From Phycisphaerales bacterium (lineage in GTDB: Bacteria; Planctomycetota; Phycisphaerae; Phycisphaerales; UBA1924): a DNA stretch of 64,000 bases. Positions 37,733 through 45,687 of this stretch are shown here, piece by piece. The DNA is taken from NCBI GenBank assembly GCA_029260515.1, contig JAJDDC010000040.1:1-64000 (forward strand). The letters are read 5' to 3'. The notes under the pieces were generated by a model, which ran no database searches, was not told the origin of the DNA, and was given only the letters and a program-made list of their open reading frames with translations. The first letter of the stretch is position 1, and the number at the start of each line of letters is the position of its first letter. The position numbers and the translations under genes are program-made.

Positions 37733-38095
37733 CTAGGGACGGGCTCTGCGCGGGGCCTTGTCGCTGTACTCAACGGCTCCGCTCTGCGAGTTCACCACCA
37801 CGGACGAATATTCCATATTCTCCAGCATGCCCATCGCGCGCGGCACGATGACCCAGCTGTCGTCGTTCTCGATGATCGGCAAGAGGGTGTACTCGCCGGA
37901 GTCGGGATTCTTTTCCGGGAGCGCCATCGCCCGGCGCCCTCTTGTGCTGAATGTGAATCGATCGCCGTTGGTCACGTCGATAAGTATGTGGCTGTCTTTG
38001 AGGTTGACGCTGGACCCGCCCAGGAAGCTGAACGCCAGCGACCCGCCGAGCACGACAACGGCGACAATAAAAAGACCGATCTGCCACGGCTTCAT
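37733..38095 (-). CDS. Small single-pass membrane protein, unknown function
   Basis: 120 residues: one N-terminal membrane helix (about 5-26, [20 protein letters not shown]) and a basic, mostly beta extracytoplasmic domain with [18 protein letters not shown] and a C-terminal Arg-rich tail. No known domain recognised. Start is ambiguous: ATG 38095 has GGAG about 11 nt upstream, while ATG 38104 (three residues longer) lies 2 nt from it. A TATACT hexamer at 38208-38213 may drive this gene and the pseudopilin that follows after 34 nt; the pair may work together at the membrane. Confidence 0.75.
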   Translation of the reverse strand: MKPWQIGLFIVAVVVLGGSLAFSFLGGSSVNLKDSHILIDVTNGDRFTFSTRGRRAMALPEKNPDSGEYTLLPIIENDDSWVIVPRAMGMLENMEYSSVVVNSQSGAVEYSDKAPRRARP

Positions 38096-38207
38096 ACCGT
38101 CCATAGCTCCTCGCCTCGCTGGCCGGTCCGGCCTGGACGCGGCGCCCCTCGGGGCAGTCCATCCCGCCCCGCGCTGGCCCCCGTCGGGCCCCGGCGGGGA
38201 CACGCCG

Positions 38208-38213
38208 AGTATA
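38208..38213 (-). promoter_or_regulatory. -10-like TATACT before small membrane protein
   Basis: On the minus strand TATACT lies about 110 nt before the start codon, giving a normal leader with a GGAG site. Confidence 0.4.
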
Positions 38214-38238
38214 GAGCAAGCGCACGCGCCGGCGGGTG

Positions 38239-39363
38239 TTATGGCGCCCTTGTGAGCGATTTGGACGGCGCCAGATCGACCATGACCGGGTAATGGTCGG
38301 CGGCGTACCCCTGGAACGTGCTCAGATCGCGCCACGAGACCTCCGCCGGGCGGGCGGGGGTGCCCAGGATCGTCTCGGATTCGGCGATCGATGCCGCGGC
38401 CGCGGTAGCGTTGGCGAGGATCGTATCGATGCGGCGCCCGGACTCGTGGCTCGTCCACCTTGCCTTCGGACCCGCGTTGTCCGCGAACAGATCGTGGAAG
38501 CCGGCCGAGACGAGCGTCTGCATCGACGGCGCGTCCGAGGTCGCGTTGAAATCGCCCAGGATCAGCGTCGGGCCCAGGTCGCCCTCGGCCTGGCGGATCT
38601 CGTCCATGACCGCGACGAGCCCCTCGGACTCCTTGTCACGCCAGTAGTCGGAGTACCGCCCGGACTTCATGTGCACCGCGAACACGCGGAGGCGCCAGGC
38701 CTCGTCGCCGCCCCAGGCGTCGCCCGGGATCTCGACCACGACCATCAGGGGCGAGCGGTGGAAGACGATGGGCTCGCCGGCGTGCCAGTTCTCGTTGTTG
38801 CCGTACTTGTCGGGGTGGATGCCGCCCAGGGGGCGCTTGATCCAGTTCTTGACCTCGACGATGGGGAAGCGTGAGAGGACCGCCTGCTCGATGCCGCGCT
38901 CGTCGCCCGCGTCGATCGAGACGACGTGCTCGTAGCCCATATCGTCCAATCGCGAGTCCATAAACCAGTGCAGGGCGGCCTCTGACTCGACCTCTTCGAG
39001 GCAGATGACGTCGGCGTCGAGCGCGCGTATCGCGAGGGCGACCGCGTCGAGTTGGCCGTCGGGCTTCCTGTCATCGATGTCCTCCTGGCGACCCGACAGG
39101 TCGGGGTCGTCCACGTCGTCGAAGAGGTTCTCGACGTTGTACGTCGCGACGCGGATCGAGCCGGTCGCCTTGCTCGGCGCCTCGGTGACGCCGAAGCGTG
39201 CGGGGAAGAGCGGCTCGACGGCCGGCGCGGGCGCACTCGTGGGCTCGTCGGCGTTCGTGTCGACGGGCGGGGAGATCGTGGCCGCGGGCTGGCAGGCGGC
39301 CGCGAGGCTCGCCGCGGCGAGCAGGACGCCCAGCGCCAGGCGTCGTGTGTGTGTCTGGATCAT
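38239..39363 (-). CDS. Endonuclease/exonuclease/phosphatase-fold lipoprotein
   Basis: 374 residues. The N-terminus is a lipoprotein signal with lipobox LAAAC, Cys at residue 24, so the protein is exported and lipid-anchored. After a Pro/Ala linker comes the EEP fold: VATYNVENLFDD with the metal-binding Asn, ICLEEVES with catalytic Glu, LILGDFNATSD, and the C-terminal ADHYPVMVDL His. These are the standard metal and catalytic residues, so activity is likely, on DNA/RNA or a phosphoester; the substrate cannot be set. ATG 39363 has a strong GGAGGAGC site, and TACACT lies at 39417-39422. Confidence 0.88.
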   Translation of the reverse strand: MIQTHTRRLALGVLLAAASLAAACQPAATISPPVDTNADEPTSAPAPAVEPLFPARFGVTEAPSKATGSIRVATYNVENLFDDVDDPDLSGRQEDIDDRKPDGQLDAVALAIRALDADVICLEEVESEAALHWFMDSRLDDMGYEHVVSIDAGDERGIEQAVLSRFPIVEVKNWIKRPLGGIHPDKYGNNENWHAGEPIVFHRSPLMVVVEIPGDAWGGDEAWRLRVFAVHMKSGRYSDYWRDKESEGLVAVMDEIRQAEGDLGPTLILGDFNATSDAPSMQTLVSAGFHDLFADNAGPKARWTSHESGRRIDTILANATAAAASIAESETILGTPARPAEVSWRDLSTFQGYAADHYPVMVDLAPSKSLTRAP

Positions 39364-39416
39364 CGGCGTTGCTCCTCCGGAGGGGCGCCCGTCCACCGGG
39401 CGGCGCGATCGCGTCG

Positions 39417-39422
39417 AGTGTA
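39417..39422 (-). promoter_or_regulatory. -10-like TACACT before EEP lipoprotein gene
   Basis: On the minus strand TACACT lies 53 nt before the ATG, in a transcript that would keep the GGAGGAGC ribosome site. Confidence 0.4.
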
Positions 39423-39428
39423 TGGGCC

Positions 39429-40463
39429 TCAGCGTCTGGCCCCGCGCCCACCCCGCCCGAGACGGGCCGCGCCCATCACACGGGCCGTCAGCGACGTCGG
39501 GGGCTCGATCCGCCCCCCACGCACGAGACGCGAGGGGTCGCGGTCCAGCACGCCCAGGACACCGGTCGCCAGGGCGGTTGTCGCGTCGATCGCGCGTGCG
39601 GCGTCGGGCGAGGCGGCACCCCGCAGTGCGCCCGCGGCCCGGAGTTGGTCGCCCGCCAGCTTGACCCATCCCCGCACGAAGCGGGCGCAGTCATCGGGGT
39701 CGGTCCAGGCCCGGATCTTGAAGGGCGTGAGGCCCGTGCTCTCGAAGCTGTCGGCAGGAAAATACACCCGGCGCGGGTGGGCGTCGAAATCGCGCGCAAA
39801 GCCCCGCAGCTGCGAGACGATCTGCAGGGCGATGCCCCACTTGCGGTAGAGCTTGGCGGCCTCGTGCGGGTGGACCCGCGGCGCGACGCCCAGGATCGCG
39901 CCCGTGCACAGACCCAGGTTTCCCCCCAGCGCCCGGCAGCACGCCTTGAAGTGCTCGGCGTCCTCCACCGCCCGGTCGGCCAGGTCCAGGCCCATCTCGT
40001 CAAGGGCGGTGAGCACCCAGCCGGGGTCGATGCCGTACGTCGCGACGACCGCGGCCAGCGCAGGCCACATCGGATCGGCGTGCTCGGGCGGGCTCCCCGT
40101 CAGGGCTCGCTCGGTCTGGTCGCGGAAGCGTGCGAGGTTCTGGACGCGCGCCTCGGGGGGCCAGTTGCCGTCGATGACCTCTCGGGCGGCCCGGATCCAG
40201 GACAGCAACGCCGTAATCGATCCGCGTCTGGGCTCGGGGATTGACCGCAGACGCGTGGTGATCAACGGCGACTCGCGGGACAGGGCGTTGTGGCAGTGCT
40301 CGAACGAGCGCCGGAGGGTCTCGGGGTCGCACCCGTCGAGTGTGGGCGCGAGACTCGGGGCCTCCAGCCACAACTCGATCGGGGACCGCCCGACACCGAC
40401 GCGTGTCTTCTCGCGGGCTTGCGACCTCTGGGGACGCGCGGCGTCTGTTGGGGCCTGGGGCAT
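39429..40463 (-). CDS. Squalene/phytoene synthase-like protein with degenerate Asp motifs
   Basis: 344 residues. Fold recognised from LLSWIRAAREVIDG, aligned with the FCR-x2-DD-x2-D motif, and from GIALQIVSQLRGFARDFDAHPRRVYFP, aligned with the GxALQLTNILRDVxEDxxxGRVYLP block (only pieces shown here). In both Asp-rich motifs the first Asp is replaced: Arg in the first, Gly in the second; only the last Asp of each is kept. True synthases need both to bind the diphosphate through magnesium. It may bind prenyl substrates without condensing them, or be a divergent HpnC/HpnD-type enzyme. ATG 40463 is the only reasonable start. Confidence 0.7.
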   Translation of the reverse strand: MPQAPTDAARPQRSQAREKTRVGVGRSPIELWLEAPSLAPTLDGCDPETLRRSFEHCHNALSRESPLITTRLRSIPEPRRGSITALLSWIRAAREVIDGNWPPEARVQNLARFRDQTERALTGSPPEHADPMWPALAAVVATYGIDPGWVLTALDEMGLDLADRAVEDAEHFKACCRALGGNLGLCTGAILGVAPRVHPHEAAKLYRKWGIALQIVSQLRGFARDFDAHPRRVYFPADSFESTGLTPFKIRAWTDPDDCARFVRGWVKLAGDQLRAAGALRGAASPDAARAIDATTALATGVLGVLDRDPSRLVRGGRIEPPTSLTARVMGAARLGRGGRGARR

Positions 40464-40590
40464 GCTGGGGGCTTCCGTGCACAGCGCCCCATGGGCGCCC
40501 GCCCAAGGTAGCCGAAGGCCGGTCAGGCGGGGCTCGGCGGGACGCCCGGGGTGGATAACCCGACGCTTCCGGGAGCCCTCACGCGTTTCC

Positions 40591-40596
40591 TATCAT
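40591..40596 (+). promoter_or_regulatory. -10-like TATCAT before ispH
   Basis: TATCAT lies 48 nt before the ispH ATG; the leader ends in GGGAG just ahead of the start. Confidence 0.35.
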
Positions 40597-40644
40597 CCGG
40601 CGTGATGGGGCGTTGCGTCCGACGCCCCGCCCGTTGGGAGTGGA

Positions 40645-41691
40645 ATGCGTCTGATCCTGGCCAACCCGAGGGGCTTCTGCGCCGGCGTCCGCATGGCGAT
40701 CGACGTGGTCGATCAGATCTTGGATGTTTTCGAGGGCGAGCCGATCTACGTCTACCACGAAATCGTCCACAACCGGCACGTCGTGGACCGGTTCCGCGAC
40801 CGGGGCGTTTCATTTGTTGAGGACGTGGACGACGTGCCGGAGGGGGCGATCGTCGTCTTCAGCGCCCACGGCATTAGCCCGGCGGTCCGCGAGCAGGCCC
40901 GTGCCCGCAATCTCACAGCGATCGACGCGACGTGCCCGCTGGTGACCAAGGTCCACTCGGAGGCGGTCCGCTACGCCCGCCAGGGGTACCAGATCCTGCT
41001 CGTCGGGCACAAGAACCACCAGGAGGTCATCGGGACCAGCGGTGAGGCGCCGGGGCGGACGCTCGTGGTCGAATCGCCCGAAGACATCCCGGGCCTCGCG
41101 ATCGAGGACCCCGAGCGGCTCGTCTACCTGACGCAGACCACGCTCTCGACAGACGACGCGGGAGTCATCATCGACGCGCTCAAGGAGGCTTTCCCGGCGA
41201 TAAAAGCGCCGCCATCCGAGGACATCTGCTACGCGACGACCAACCGCCAGGAGGCGGTCCGTCAGATCGCCCCCGAGTGCGACCTTGTGCTCGTCGTCGG
41301 GTCAAAGAACTCGTCCAACTCCGTGCGTCTGACCGAGATCGCCCAGACCGCGGGCACGCGAGCGCGTCTGCTCGACGACGCTGGCGAGCTGGACCCGTCG
41401 TGGTTCGTTGGCATCGATCGTGTGCTTGTGACCGCGGGAGCGTCGGCGCCCGAGGATCTGGTCGCGGGGATCTGCCGCACGCTCGTGCAGCGGTTCGGCG
41501 CGACGATCGAGCAACGGGACGTGTTCGATGAGAAGGTCGAGTTCGGCCTGCCTATAACGCTCAAGCGGGAGATGAAGGGCAAGGGGATCGACCCGGAATC
41601 GCGGCGGGTGCGGGTGGAGGCGCCCGTGATCACCGAGGCGTTGTACGGCGCGGTCCCCCTGACGGTGTCGGCCGGGGACGCTGACGCCTGA
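40645..41691 (+). CDS. ispH: 4-hydroxy-3-methylbut-2-enyl diphosphate reductase
   Basis: Final step of the MEP isoprenoid pathway, giving IPP and DMAPP with a [4Fe-4S] cluster. 348 residues. The three cluster ligands are Cys12 in GFCAGV, Cys97 in DATCPLV and Cys195 in ICYATTNRQ. Substrate-binding HEIVHN, SAHG and GSKNSSNS are present. ATG 40645 is preceded by GGGAG. It is 1 nt apart from rlmN (TGA-G-ATG), so these two iron-sulphur enzymes are probably coexpressed. The gene shows the organism makes isoprenoids by the MEP route. Confidence 0.97.
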   Translation: MRLILANPRGFCAGVRMAIDVVDQILDVFEGEPIYVYHEIVHNRHVVDRFRDRGVSFVEDVDDVPEGAIVVFSAHGISPAVREQARARNLTAIDATCPLVTKVHSEAVRYARQGYQILLVGHKNHQEVIGTSGEAPGRTLVVESPEDIPGLAIEDPERLVYLTQTTLSTDDAGVIIDALKEAFPAIKAPPSEDICYATTNRQEAVRQIAPECDLVLVVGSKNSSNSVRLTEIAQTAGTRARLLDDAGELDPSWFVGIDRVLVTAGASAPEDLVAGICRTLVQRFGATIEQRDVFDEKVEFGLPITLKREMKGKGIDPESRRVRVEAPVITEALYGAVPLTVSAGDADA

Positions 41692-41692
41692 G

Positions 41693-42853
41693 ATGCGCCA
41701 CCCGGACAACCACATCTTTGCGCACACACCCGAGACGCTGGCCGAGTGGTGCGCCGAGCGCGGCATGCCCGGTTTCCGCGCCAAGCAGATCCTTGAGTGG
41801 GTCTACGAGAAGGGCGTTGTGGACCCAGCGCAGATGTCGAATCTGTCCAAGCAGGACCGCGAGACGCTCACGCGGGAGAAGACGTTTCTCTCGGGCGCGA
41901 CGGTCGCCCACCAGCTCGCGTCCGACGGCACGCAGAAGCTGCTGATCGAGTGGCCCGACGTGTTGGACGGCTCGATCGCGCCCGAGGAGGCACAGGTCGA
42001 TCATTCGCGCCGTCTGCCGATCCTGGGCAGGCAGATGCCGTACTCGGACACCGCCCGCCAGACCGAGTGCGTCATGATCCCCGCACAGAACGACCGGGGC
42101 GACGGCGTGCCCTCGCGCCGGACCGCGTGCATCTCCAGCCAGGTCGGGTGCCCGGTCGGGTGCCGGTTCTGCGCCTCGGGTTTGGGCGGGCTGGACGGGA
42201 ACCTGTCGGCGGGGCGGATCGTCGAGCAGGTCTGGCGCCTCGGGCGCCTGCCTGGTGTCGAGCGGATCACCAACATTGTCTTCATGGGCATGGGCGAGCC
42301 GCTGGCGAACTTCAAGCCTGTGACGCACGCGGTGCGCTCGATCACAGCGGATTGGGGCCTTGGCATCTCCGCACGCAAGGTGACGGTCTCGACCGTGGGT
42401 CTGCCAAAGGCGATCGAGAGGCTGAGCGACGAGCTCGATGTGCCGGTGACGCTCGCGTTGTCGCTGCACGCGCCGACGGACGAGCTGCGCCGGAGGCTGA
42501 TCCCCTGGGCGGAGCTGACGACGATCGCGGATCTGCTGGCGGCGTGCCGCAGGTGGTTCGAGAAGACCGGGCGGGAGATCACGCTCGAGTACATCCTGCT
42601 CGGCGGCGTGAACGACCAGGCGGAGCACGCGGCGGCGCTTGCGGGGGTCGCCAAAACGCTCCGGGCCAACGTGAACCTGATCCGGTACAACGAGGTCGCG
42701 GGACTCGAGTTCCGGCGTCCGGACGCGGGGGACGTACAACGCTTCCAGGAGATTCTGCGTGCCCGGGGCGTGAACGCGCACATCCGGGCATCGCGCGGGC
42801 GGGACATCGCGGCGGCGTGCGGGCAGTTGAGGCATGAGAAGGCGGGTGTGTAG
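41693..42853 (+). CDS. rlmN: 23S rRNA (adenine-2503-C2)-methyltransferase
   Basis: Radical-SAM enzyme that methylates A2503 of 23S rRNA and A37 of some tRNAs. 386 residues. Cluster motif CPVGCRFC with Cys153, Cys157 and Cys160, SAM-binding FMGMGEPLAN, and the catalytic Cys376 in ACGQL near the C-terminus. The N-terminal helical domain (FRAKQILEWVYEKG) matches RlmN. An insertion of acidic and linker sequence at about residues 84-140 makes it a bit longer than E. coli RlmN. ATG 41693 follows the ispH stop by 1 nt. Confidence 0.96.
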   Translation: MRHPDNHIFAHTPETLAEWCAERGMPGFRAKQILEWVYEKGVVDPAQMSNLSKQDRETLTREKTFLSGATVAHQLASDGTQKLLIEWPDVLDGSIAPEEAQVDHSRRLPILGRQMPYSDTARQTECVMIPAQNDRGDGVPSRRTACISSQVGCPVGCRFCASGLGGLDGNLSAGRIVEQVWRLGRLPGVERITNIVFMGMGEPLANFKPVTHAVRSITADWGLGISARKVTVSTVGLPKAIERLSDELDVPVTLALSLHAPTDELRRRLIPWAELTTIADLLAACRRWFEKTGREITLEYILLGGVNDQAEHAAALAGVAKTLRANVNLIRYNEVAGLEFRRPDAGDVQRFQEILRARGVNAHIRASRGRDIAAACGQLRHEKAGV

Positions 42854-42864
42854 ATCCGGCACGA

Positions 42865-42921
42865 GGCAGGCGGGACGCCTGTCCCACAATGATCGATGTA
42901 GGCGGGCACAACGCCTGCCCC
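42865..42921. repeat. Pair of REP-like palindromic units
   Basis: Two palindromic units, 42865-42885 and 42899-42921, are imperfect direct copies: GGCAGGCGGGACGCCTGTCC and TAGGCGGGCACAACGCCTGC are their cores. Each can fold into a GC hairpin. They lie in the 112-nt gap between rlmN and the next gene. REP-type units of this GGCAGGCG/CGCCTG composition occur in many GC-rich genomes, often with a Y1 transposase elsewhere; none is seen in this window. Confidence 0.6.
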
Positions 42922-42950
42922 CAACGGGTTGCGGGCGGGCGTGGTGTCGC

Positions 42951-42956
42951 TAAGGT
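42951..42956 (+). promoter_or_regulatory. -10-like TAAGGT before TIGR02206 gene
   Basis: TAAGGT ends 9 nt before ATG 42966. No Shine-Dalgarno, fits the leaderless pattern. Confidence 0.45.
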
Positions 42957-42965
42957 TTGGCCTTG

Positions 42966-43751
42966 ATGCTGCTGGTGCTGGCCCAATCCGGGGACGGGAC
43001 GCCGCCGAGCTGGGCCGACGAGTTCCAGGCGTACTCGGCGTTCCACGCGGTCGCCGTCGCGGTGTGCATCGTGCTCATCGTGCTGGCGTGCAGCATTGGG
43101 CGGGCGTGGCGCGGGTCGGACCGCGAGCGGACGCTGCGTCTGGCGATCGGGTGGTCGATATTCGCGTTCCAGGCATTCGCGACGGTGTGGCGGGTGCTCC
43201 CAGAACAGTGGGATATCGGGCAGAGCCTGCCCCTGCATATGTGCCGTGTGATCTCGTGGATCGCTGCGATCTCACTGATCACGGGCGACTGGCGGGCGCG
43301 GTCGCTGACGTACTTCTGGGGGATCGGGCTCTCGACGCAGGGGTTCATCACCCCGATGTGGAGCAACGGGTACGCGAGCCTCGACTTCTGGATGTACTGG
43401 CTCGGGCACGGGCAGATCGTGCTCGCGGCGGCGTACGACCTGAGCGTGCGTGGGTACTCGCCCAAACGCAAGGACTGGGCGTTCGCGTGCCTGGCCGGGC
43501 TCGCGTACGGGCTGGTTGTGATCGGCGTGAACATCGCGCTGGGTACGAACTACTCGTACCTGGGCGCGGGCGAGTACGAGGCCAAGAGCGTCGTTGATGT
43601 TCTCGGTCCCTGGCCGTGGCGGTTGTTGTCGATGATCGGAGGGGCGGGCGCGGTGTTCACGCTGCTGTACCTCGCGGCGATCGTGGGGCGACGGTGGCGC
43701 CGACGGATCGCGCGCTGGCGTGGGCGCACCGGCTCGCTCGAGACCGCCTGA
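42966..43751 (+). CDS. TIGR02206/YwaF-family membrane protein, copy 1
   Basis: 261 residues with about seven membrane helices. The family pattern is seen in the N-terminal FQAYSAFHAVAV, the SLPLHMCRVISWIAA helix, YFWGIGLSTQGFITP, and the LGTNYSYLG loop followed by LGPWPWRLL. Function is not known for this family. ATG 42966 is preferred over TTG 42957 because it lies 9 nt after TAAGGT. The next gene is a paralogue starting 4 nt downstream; the tandem pair leads into polysaccharide genes, so a role in envelope biogenesis is possible but not shown. Confidence 0.85.
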   Translation: MLLVLAQSGDGTPPSWADEFQAYSAFHAVAVAVCIVLIVLACSIGRAWRGSDRERTLRLAIGWSIFAFQAFATVWRVLPEQWDIGQSLPLHMCRVISWIAAISLITGDWRARSLTYFWGIGLSTQGFITPMWSNGYASLDFWMYWLGHGQIVLAAAYDLSVRGYSPKRKDWAFACLAGLAYGLVVIGVNIALGTNYSYLGAGEYEAKSVVDVLGPWPWRLLSMIGGAGAVFTLLYLAAIVGRRWRRRIARWRGRTGSLETA

Positions 43752-43755
43752 GACC

Positions 43756-44529
43756 ATGACCCCCCCACCGCCCGCAACTCCCTCCATGCCCGGGGCCACG
43801 CCCGGGTGGCTCGACCAGTTCCAGGCGTTCGGCGTCGTGCACATGCTCGTCACGCTTGTCGCCGTGGTCCTCATCCTGGGCTCGTGCATCCTCGGGCGGC
43901 GATGGCGCGCGACCGGGCGAGATCGGTCGGAGATCCGCCTGCGGGGCGGCTGGGTCGGATTCACGATCGGGTGGCAGGCGCTGGCGACGCTGTGGTACCT
44001 GGTGCACTGGGACGTGGGCGTGAGCTTGCCCCTGCACGTGTGCGATCTGGCGGCGTGGATCGCGCCGTTCGCGCTGTGGCTGCAGGTCCGGTGGCTCCGG
44101 TCCCTCCTGTACTTCTGGGCGATCGCGCTGTCCACGCAGGCGTTCTTCACGCCGGTCGTCCAGGACGGCGTCGGGCGCCTGGAGTTCTGGCTGTTCTGGA
44201 TCGGGCACCTCCAGATCGTTGGCTCGGCGATCTACGACGCGGCGGTGCTCGGGTACCGACCGCGGCTGCGCGATTTGATATTCGCGGCCCTCGCCCTGGC
44301 GGGCTACGGGGTGGTCATGCTCGCCCTGAACCTTGCCATCGGGACGAACTACGGGTACGTGGGTCGGAGCAACCCGTCGGCGCCAACGGTGATCGACCAC
44401 CTCGGGCCCTGGCCCGGGCGGGTCTTCCTGCTGTACGCGCTGGCGGTGGTCGCGATGGTGCTGACGTGGGTGGTGTGGCCCGTGTGCGCACGGCTCGCGG
44501 GCGACGCCGAGCGAGGCGGCGTCACGTAG
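43756..44529 (+). CDS. TIGR02206/YwaF-family membrane protein, copy 2
   Basis: 257 residues, about seven membrane helices, clear paralogue of the preceding product: LDQFQAFGVVHMLVTL, SLPLHVCDLAAWIAPFAL, YFWAIALSTQAFFTP, AIGTNYGYVG and LGPWPGRVFLL occur in the same order. The N-terminus has a short Pro-rich lead. ATG 43756 lies 4 nt after the previous stop. Such tandem copies point to a heteromer or recent duplication, though identity is only moderate, so the duplication is not recent. Its TAG stop forms part of a TAGACT hexamer before the WecA-like gene. Confidence 0.85.
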   Translation: MTPPPPATPSMPGATPGWLDQFQAFGVVHMLVTLVAVVLILGSCILGRRWRATGRDRSEIRLRGGWVGFTIGWQALATLWYLVHWDVGVSLPLHVCDLAAWIAPFALWLQVRWLRSLLYFWAIALSTQAFFTPVVQDGVGRLEFWLFWIGHLQIVGSAIYDAAVLGYRPRLRDLIFAALALAGYGVVMLALNLAIGTNYGYVGRSNPSAPTVIDHLGPWPGRVFLLYALAVVAMVLTWVVWPVCARLAGDAERGGVT

Positions 44530-44532
44530 ACT
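44527..44532 (+). promoter_or_regulatory. -10-like TAGACT before WecA-like gene
   Basis: TAGACT starts with the TAG stop of the previous gene and ends 6 nt before ATG 44539. Confidence 0.4.
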
Positions 44533-44538
44533 CGGCGG

Positions 44539-45687
44539 ATGGTCTGGCTCATTCTGACAATGGTGGTGGTCGGTCTGGCGGTGTCGGCGCCGACGGTCTG
44601 GGCGGCGCGCCGCCTGGGCGCCCGTATGGGTGCGATGGACACGGCGCCGATCGAGGGCCAGGTGAAGATGCACGCACGCCCCGTGCCCAACACGGGAGGG
44701 GTCGGGATCTATCTCGGGATCGTCTTGCCCCTGACACTCGGGCTGATCGGGGCTTGGGTGCTGAACCCCGGAGATCTCTCGGGTCTGGCGGGGGTGGGCG
44801 AGCACCTGGAGGGCGTTCGGTCGATGACGCCCCTGGCGTTGGCATTCATCGGGGCGCTGACGGCGCTGCACGTGGTCGGCCTGATCGACGACCGGCGGCC
44901 GCTGGGGCCTTGGGTAAAAATGACGGTGATGGCGGTGGTGGCGCTGGTGGTGGCATGGCCGAGCGCGGGGATGGACACGCGTCTCCTGACGCTGCTGGAC
45001 GGGCGCGTGGGCGGCGCGTGGCTGAGCGTGCTGGTGACCGTGGTCTGGTTCGTCGCGGTGACCAACGCGTTCAACTTCATCGACAACATGGACGGGCTGT
45101 GCGCCGGGGTGGCGGCGGTCGCGGGGGCGTGCTTCCTGGCCGCGGCGTTGATCGGGGGGCAGTGGTTCGTCGCGGGGACGCTGGCGTTGGTGGTGGGCTC
45201 GTGCCTGGGGTTTCTGGTGTTCAACTTCCCGCCTGCGCGGGTGTTCATGGGCGACGGGGGGTCGCTCGTTGTCGGGTTCTGCATGGCGTTCCTGACCACG
45301 CGGACGACGTACCTGCCCGAGGGCGACGCGGCTGGCGACTGGCGGTGGTACGGCGTGCTGATGCCTGTCGTCGTGCTCGCGATCCCGCTGTACGACCTGG
45401 TGAGCGTGACGCTGGTCCGCGTGTCGCAGGGCAAGAGCCCGTTCGTAGGCGACCTGCAGCACTTCTCGCACCGGTTGGTCCGGCGGGGGCTGAGCAAGCG
45501 GGCGGCGGTGCTCGTGATCTATGGGTTCACGCTTGTAACCGGGCTGGCGGGCGTGCTGCTCGCGTCGGTAGACGCGTGGCAGGCGGCCGTGCTTGGCGCA
45601 CAGGTCGCGGCGTTGCTGGGCGTGCTCGCCGTGCTGGAGCTTCGCACGCGTGGGGACACGGGCGACGGGCGGGGGCTCGGGGCGTGA
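44539..45687 (+). CDS. WecA/MraY-family glycosyl-1-phosphate transferase
   Basis: 382 residues, about ten to eleven membrane helices. It moves a sugar-1-phosphate from a UDP-sugar to undecaprenyl phosphate, starting a lipid-linked glycan. Catalytic motifs: GLIDDR on one cytoplasmic loop, NAFNFIDNMDGLCAG, VFMGDGGSLVVGF, and a C-terminal HFSHRLVRRG, matching the HxHxR-type loop of the WecA group rather than MraY. The following O-antigen-ligase gene overlaps by 4 nt (GTGA), so both probably act on one surface polysaccharide. Which sugar is transferred is unknown. Confidence 0.92.
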   Translation: MVWLILTMVVVGLAVSAPTVWAARRLGARMGAMDTAPIEGQVKMHARPVPNTGGVGIYLGIVLPLTLGLIGAWVLNPGDLSGLAGVGEHLEGVRSMTPLALAFIGALTALHVVGLIDDRRPLGPWVKMTVMAVVALVVAWPSAGMDTRLLTLLDGRVGGAWLSVLVTVVWFVAVTNAFNFIDNMDGLCAGVAAVAGACFLAAALIGGQWFVAGTLALVVGSCLGFLVFNFPPARVFMGDGGSLVVGFCMAFLTTRTTYLPEGDAAGDWRWYGVLMPVVVLAIPLYDLVSVTLVRVSQGKSPFVGDLQHFSHRLVRRGLSKRAAVLVIYGFTLVTGLAGVLLASVDAWQAAVLGAQVAALLGVLAVLELRTRGDTGDGRGLGA

